Of a stretch of 64,000 nucleotides of DNA, positions 60,436 to 64,000 are shown in pieces. Made by a program: the position numbers and the translations under genes. This DNA is from Pseudobdellovibrionaceae bacterium (GTDB lineage: Bacteria > Bdellovibrionota > Bdellovibrionia > Bdellovibrionales > Bdellovibrionaceae), in the NCBI GenBank assembly GCA_016719575.1, contig JADJYV010000013.1:1240001-1304000 (forward strand), read 5' to 3'. Within the stretch, counting starts at the first letter, position 1. The number at the start of each line of letters is the position of its first letter. The notes beneath the pieces were generated by a model. The model searched no databases, was not told the DNA's origin, and was given only the letters and a program-made list of their open reading frames with translations.

Positions 60436-61309
60436 CAAAACAATTGATCTGGATCAGGGACTTAATTTTGAGATTGAGAGTCTTAAAATGCTTTTTCGAA
60501 AAGTCGCTTTTAAAATTGCATTTGGAACTTACCTCGTCGGAATTCTTCTGCTGGTGTTCCTGCTTGTATCCCGTGCGGAGGCAAAAGTTGTAGTTTACGG
60601 CACAGGGACCGAGCAAGTTCGCATCAAGCATGGAGGGCCGACAATTTTTCGCTTTTCGAAGGCGGTTCAAACAATCTCGGGTGCTAGTAAACTTCAGATC
60701 AAGCCCGCGAACGCTTCCGATCCAAGTTACACTGATCTTGAAGTGACTCCGCGCTTTACGAATGGAGTCAATGAAGTCATTTTCTTTCTGGTTGATAAAT
60801 CAGTGGTGAGGACAAAAATCATTGTAAGCCCCAATGATCCGGCGGCTGACGGTCTGTACGATTTCAAATCCAGAGAATCAGCAGAAGCAGGAGATTCCGA
60901 GAACGCTCCCGTCATTTCCGAAGTCGAACTGCTAAAGGCGATGGTACGAGACGACGCTGTGTCGGGATACAAGCTTTTTCGTGTCTCGCAAAGCTTCCCG
61001 TCAAAAAATTCCAGCGTGCGAGCTGAGCTGATTCGCATTTATCGGGGCTCTCCATTTAACGGGTATGTTTTTAAGCTCACGAACACGAGCTGGAAAAAAA
61101 ATGTCGAAGTTGATGTAAGGCATCTCACCGTGGGAGAGCCAAACTTAGCGATTCTCTCTCAGAGTGACGAGACCACTTTGTATCCAAAAGGAAAAGGCGT
61201 CAGCGAAACATTGATTCGTGTCGTCGCTAAAAACACATCTTCAAGTAGCGATGTAATTTTAGCGATGGAATCAGACGAAGCGTCTGCCAATCCTAAGAAG
61301 GGGGAGTAG
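60425..61309 (+). CDS. TraK/VirB9-like secretin-type subunit
   Basis: I start at the ATG at 60425 (GGAGG upstream), inside the end of traE; 294 residues. A long N-region precedes a signal sequence ending SRAEA (about 51). The mature part has beta-rich domains as in TraK (GPTIFRFSKAVQTISG, VNEVIFFLVDKSVVRTKIIV, YVFKLTNTSW). TraK forms the outer ring of the core complex with TraV and TraB, whose genes follow. Confidence 0.78.
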   Translation: MVDNKTIDLDQGLNFEIESLKMLFRKVAFKIAFGTYLVGILLLVFLLVSRAEAKVVVYGTGTEQVRIKHGGPTIFRFSKAVQTISGASKLQIKPANASDPSYTDLEVTPRFTNGVNEVIFFLVDKSVVRTKIIVSPNDPAADGLYDFKSRESAEAGDSENAPVISEVELLKAMVRDDAVSGYKLFRVSQSFPSKNSSVRAELIRIYRGSPFNGYVFKLTNTSWKKNVEVDVRHLTVGEPNLAILSQSDETTLYPKGKGVSETLIRVVAKNTSSSSDVILAMESDEASANPKKGE

Positions 61310-61311
61310 AA

Positions 61312-62571
61312 ATGAACGCAGAAAATATTCTAGTTCAGATTAAATCCTTCGACTGGAAAAAGCATCACTTAAGGATCAAAGAACTTACTCAAAAAAAGCC
61401 AATCATCGTTGGCCTTTCTGTAGTTGGAGTTTTGCTCGTTATTAATCTTTTTGGACTTATCGGTGAAAAAGAGACCCGAGTTATTGAGCGCGGTGCTGCC
61501 GTCAGTTTTCAGAATGGAAGAATTCTGAATGATCGAGAAAGCACATTCTACTATGGAAAAGAGCGTCTTCTTTCTCAAAAGGCCCAAGCTATGTTTGAAG
61601 GACAAAGTAAGCTGGAAGCCCGTCTCGCAGAACTAGAAAAAAAGCTTCAAGAAGCAAATGCTGCTGCGACAAACGTAAATCAGTCGAAAACAGATTTGCC
61701 GCCATCCGTAAATGGACAACCGCAAAGCTTGGGGATCGCACCGAATGCTGGAACTCCGAACCAGGAAACACCAATTCAGCTTTACGACGCACCTCCTGGT
61801 GGAACCGTTTCGCCCGCTCGTTCGCCAGTTAGTCGTGTGAAAGCAAAAGGTCCCGATCTTATTGCGTTTCCCGTTAAGAGCGACGTTAAAACCGAAGGCG
61901 TCGTTTTACCGTCTGGTAGCTATGTGAAGGCGAAAGTTCTAACCGGCGTTGATGTGCCCGAGGGAAAGACCTATCCGGTTCTGATGGTGCTCGATTTTTC
62001 TTACGTTGGTCCGAACGATCATAAAATTGATCTCTCGGGCTGCTTTATGATCGCAAAGGCGGAAGGAGATCTTTCAACTGAGCGCGTGCAAATGCAGGCG
62101 ACCAAGATGAGCTGCGTTTCCAAAAAAGGAAAGATGTTTGAGCGCGAAGTGAATGGGTTTGTTGCCGACGACAAGGACGGATCTTTTGCCATGAAAGGGC
62201 AAGTGAACTCAAAGCAAGGCCGAGTAGCGGCGATGGCGTTCATCGCGGGTGTGGTTGATGGTGTTGGGAAGGCAGTTCAAGCCTCGCAAACAACTCAGAG
62301 CACGAATCCTCTCGGGGGCGGTTCTTCGATGATGACTGGTGATGCTGGGAAGTACGCCGTCGCAGGCGGAGCCTCAAATGCCGCAGGTATGGTGGCTCAG
62401 TGGTACTTACAACAGGCGCAAAATCTTGCACCGACGGTTGCTATCGGATCAGGCCGCGATGTCTGGATTGTTATGAAAGACAAAGTGAATCTGCCCGAAG
62501 AATTTTTCAAAAAAGAAAGGAAGAATGGTGATGAAGGTATTTACTCTTATTTCACTCGTGTTCTTGAGTAG
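61312..62571 (+). CDS. TraB/VirB10-like inner-to-outer membrane bridge
   Basis: The 419-residue protein has one membrane helix (about 29-50) after a basic cytoplasmic tail. A coiled coil (about 85-122, LEARLAELEKKLQEANAAAT) and a Pro-rich linker (about 123-170) follow, then the VirB10-type beta-barrel (VVLPSGSYVKAKVLTGVDVP, IDLSGCFMIAKAEG, VNGFVADDKDGSFAMKG). It spans the periplasm and links the coupling ATPase to the outer-membrane pore. It starts 2 bases after traK and overlaps traV. Confidence 0.9.
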   Translation: MNAENILVQIKSFDWKKHHLRIKELTQKKPIIVGLSVVGVLLVINLFGLIGEKETRVIERGAAVSFQNGRILNDRESTFYYGKERLLSQKAQAMFEGQSKLEARLAELEKKLQEANAAATNVNQSKTDLPPSVNGQPQSLGIAPNAGTPNQETPIQLYDAPPGGTVSPARSPVSRVKAKGPDLIAFPVKSDVKTEGVVLPSGSYVKAKVLTGVDVPEGKTYPVLMVLDFSYVGPNDHKIDLSGCFMIAKAEGDLSTERVQMQATKMSCVSKKGKMFEREVNGFVADDKDGSFAMKGQVNSKQGRVAAMAFIAGVVDGVGKAVQASQTTQSTNPLGGGSSMMTGDAGKYAVAGGASNAAGMVAQWYLQQAQNLAPTVAIGSGRDVWIVMKDKVNLPEEFFKKERKNGDEGIYSYFTRVLE

Positions 62572-62905
62572 TCTCATCAACGGTTGCGCGAGCACCAATC
62601 AGAAGTCACTTCTTGAGGAAAGAGCTGGCTACGGTTTCACCGCTCCACCCATGAATATGTCCGGGCAAGGTGGAGTAAAATACGTTCCAACCCGTATGCC
62701 TGAACAAGTGGTGGTGGCGTGGCTTCACGCAAAAGAACTTCCATCGAAGGATTACTTTTGGGGTTCGTGGCTCTCAATCGTAGTCGCGCCGGAAGCTTGG
62801 GAAATGAAGAAGGTCCCAATACCTAAAACGTCTGGTCCGAAATCGAAGCCGCGCACTCAGGATAAGCCTGTTCAAAAGCCTCCAAAGGGGTCCAGAGGCC
62901 CTTAA
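62525..62905 (+). CDS. TraV/VirB7-like outer membrane lipoprotein
   Basis: The 126-residue protein has a lipobox (LINGC, Cys21) and a short mature domain ending in a Pro/Lys-rich tail. It overlaps the end of traB by 47 bases in another frame; an alternative start is the ATG at 62531. Small lipoproteins in this position (TraB-TraV) complete the core ring of F-type systems. A GGAAG ribosome site precedes it. Confidence 0.75.
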   Translation: MVMKVFTLISLVFLSSLINGCASTNQKSLLEERAGYGFTAPPMNMSGQGGVKYVPTRMPEQVVVAWLHAKELPSKDYFWGSWLSIVVAPEAWEMKKVPIPKTSGPKSKPRTQDKPVQKPPKGSRGP

Positions 62906-63079
62906 CGCTAGCGGGGGGCTGGATTGTCTCAGTTTGAGATAGGTCGTGCTTTAAGACGGTTATGGCACCAAAACAAATATAGGAGACTTAAGTATATGCT
63001 AGATACTGCCGATAATAAGGATAAGAAAGATGTTTCAGATAATACAGTTATGTATTATGATGGGTACATAGGAGGCTCT

Positions 63080-63472
63080 ATGTCACGACTGCTTATTACG
63101 AAGGAAAAGGAAGAAAAGGTCCAAAACCTTTTGGCCTTACTCAAGGGAGCTGAAAAACAGCCTAAAGAAGTCGTTGAGATCAAGAAGAGTTCTCTTCATG
63201 AACTTGTCGGACTTGTGGAACTTCTCTTAGATGAAAAAGCCATCGTCCTTGAGGATGATCTGTCGCCGTCTCAAGCGGGAGAGATTGCTGGCATTTCTCG
63301 TCCCTCAATCATGCACATGCTGAAAGTTGGCAGACTCAAAGGTTATGAAGTCGGCACCCACTGGAGAATTACAAAAGGCTCTTTGATTCAGTATATGGAA
63401 GAGCGTGAGCAATTTGCTCAGGTGATGTCGAAAATGGACGAAGACGGATTTGGTATAGATAAGGATGAATAA
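63080..63472 (+). CDS. Antitoxin-like protein with excisionase-type HTH
   Basis: I use the ATG at 63080 (AGGAGG close upstream); 130 residues. An earlier ATG at 62996 also has a ribosome site and would add 28 residues. A helical N-terminal half is followed by an excisionase-type HTH (SPSQAGEIAGISRPSIMHML, then KGYEVGTHWRITKGSL) and an acidic tail. It overlaps the PIN-domain gene by 8 bases, the layout of a type II toxin-antitoxin pair. The region 62906-63079 shows no other element I can support. Confidence 0.78.
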   Translation: MSRLLITKEKEEKVQNLLALLKGAEKQPKEVVEIKKSSLHELVGLVELLLDEKAIVLEDDLSPSQAGEIAGISRPSIMHMLKVGRLKGYEVGTHWRITKGSLIQYMEEREQFAQVMSKMDEDGFGIDKDE

Positions 63473-64000
63473 AATCGTTCTTGATGCCAACGTGCTTTAT
63501 TCGAATATTCTTCGCGGCTTGTTTCTGTGGCTTTCTTGGGGAAGCTTAATTCAGATCTCTTGGTCAGATGAAATTTGGGATGAAGTTTTTCGCAATTACT
63601 CAGATGACGACGAAGCGAAACAAAAATTTCGTCAAAATATTGAGGGCGGCGTGTTCAAGCAATTCAGCGCTTCAAGAAAAACTTTGGCTGGTGGTTATAC
63701 TCTCGTCGGCCTTCCAGATAAAGATGATGAGCATGTGGTGGCTTTAGCTCGGCAGCAAAACTGCTCCACCATCGTCACTTTAAATTTGAAGGACTTTCCC
63801 GACGCACTACTGAGTCCTGTTGGGATTTCAGTATGTAGCCCAGATTTGTTTTTGTGTGACCTTTTCTTAAGTGTGCCTGACGAAGTAAAGGACGGTGTGC
63901 TTCAGCATATGAAGGCACAAACTAAGATGAAACCTAAAAAGGCTTTTTACTTGGAAAAACTGAAAAACGCGAAAGCAACAAAGTTTGCTTCGATACTCGA
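63465..64000 (+). CDS. PIN-domain toxin-like ribonuclease, partial at right edge
   Basis: From ATG 63465 at least 178 residues run off the window. IVLDANVLYSNILRG has the first catalytic Asp, and DKDDEHVVALA and IVTLNLKDFP supply the other acidic residues of a PIN nuclease. PIN toxins cleave RNA and are held by the antitoxin encoded just upstream. The length already exceeds small VapC proteins (about 130), fitting the longer PIN_3-like group. Confidence 0.85.
   Translation, partial: MNKIVLDANVLYSNILRGLFLWLSWGSLIQISWSDEIWDEVFRNYSDDDEAKQKFRQNIEGGVFKQFSASRKTLAGGYTLVGLPDKDDEHVVALARQQNCSTIVTLNLKDFPDALLSPVGISVCSPDLFLCDLFLSVPDEVKDGVLQHMKAQTKMKPKKAFYLEKLKNAKATKFASIL

Noticed and set aside
1..64000. 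CRISPR arrays, rRNA, tRNA or replication origin
   Set aside because: I found no regularly spaced repeat arrays, no rRNA-like stretches and no DnaA-box cluster by reading both strands.

Overview
The window looks like chromosomal accessory DNA from a Gram-negative bacterium of the Bdellovibrio group (Bdellovibrionota) or a close relative. The best pointer is a ferroportin-type iron transporter (3045-4346) that closely resembles the structurally known Bdellovibrio bacteriovorus ferroportin. Signal peptides, TolC proteins, lipoproteins and a conjugation-type secretion system confirm an outer membrane. There are no rRNA or tRNA genes and no CRISPR array. TGA, TAA and TAG all end genes, so the code is standard.

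Region 1 (1-25.8 kb and 39.5-45.2 kb) is a heavy-metal island, mainly copper. It holds four RND heavy-metal efflux systems: 1-2176, 4343-9667, 20055-25795 and 39471-45230. It also has a Cu(I) P-type ATPase, ferroportin, three Cu(I)-type CsoR repressors with matching operators, cupredoxin and c-type cytochrome proteins, and a YceI protein. Only one system encodes a full-length membrane-fusion adaptor, and that gene is cut by an in-frame TGA. One csoR gene needs a -1 frameshift at a run of seven A. An ECF sigma factor (38790-39338) with a membrane partner probably controls two of the efflux operons. Three copies of the promoter YTGTCACAA-N13-ATCGTAWTAR lie in front of the sigma gene, the 39.5 kb operon and the 9.7 kb operon.

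Region 2 (25.8-38.2 kb) is a run of tightly packed genes: a P2-type cation ATPase broken by an IS3-like element (27580-29229), a beta-CASP nuclease, a P-loop ATPase, an MgtC/DUF4010 membrane protein, a PfkB kinase, PEP synthase and a D-lactate dehydrogenase. The mix suggests an energy-stress or low-oxygen cluster.

Region 3 (45.2-62.9 kb) is the most unusual part. One sigma-54 operon encodes a small secreted protein, an HExxH protein resembling peptide beta-hydroxylases, a peptide-binding SBP without any permease, a sensor kinase and a sigma-54 activator. A second sigma-54 promoter at 52.4 kb starts a long operon for an F-type type IV secretion system: TraD-TraU fusion, GspE-like ATPase, TraF/TrbB-like thioredoxin, then pilin, TraL, TraE, TraK, TraB and TraV. 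Three copies of the same palindromic motif (core CGARWTYTCG) lie upstream of both promoters, spaced by whole helical turns. I infer a self-amplifying, possibly peptide-signal-controlled circuit that switches on the secretion or conjugation machine. The window ends in a PIN-domain toxin-antitoxin pair.
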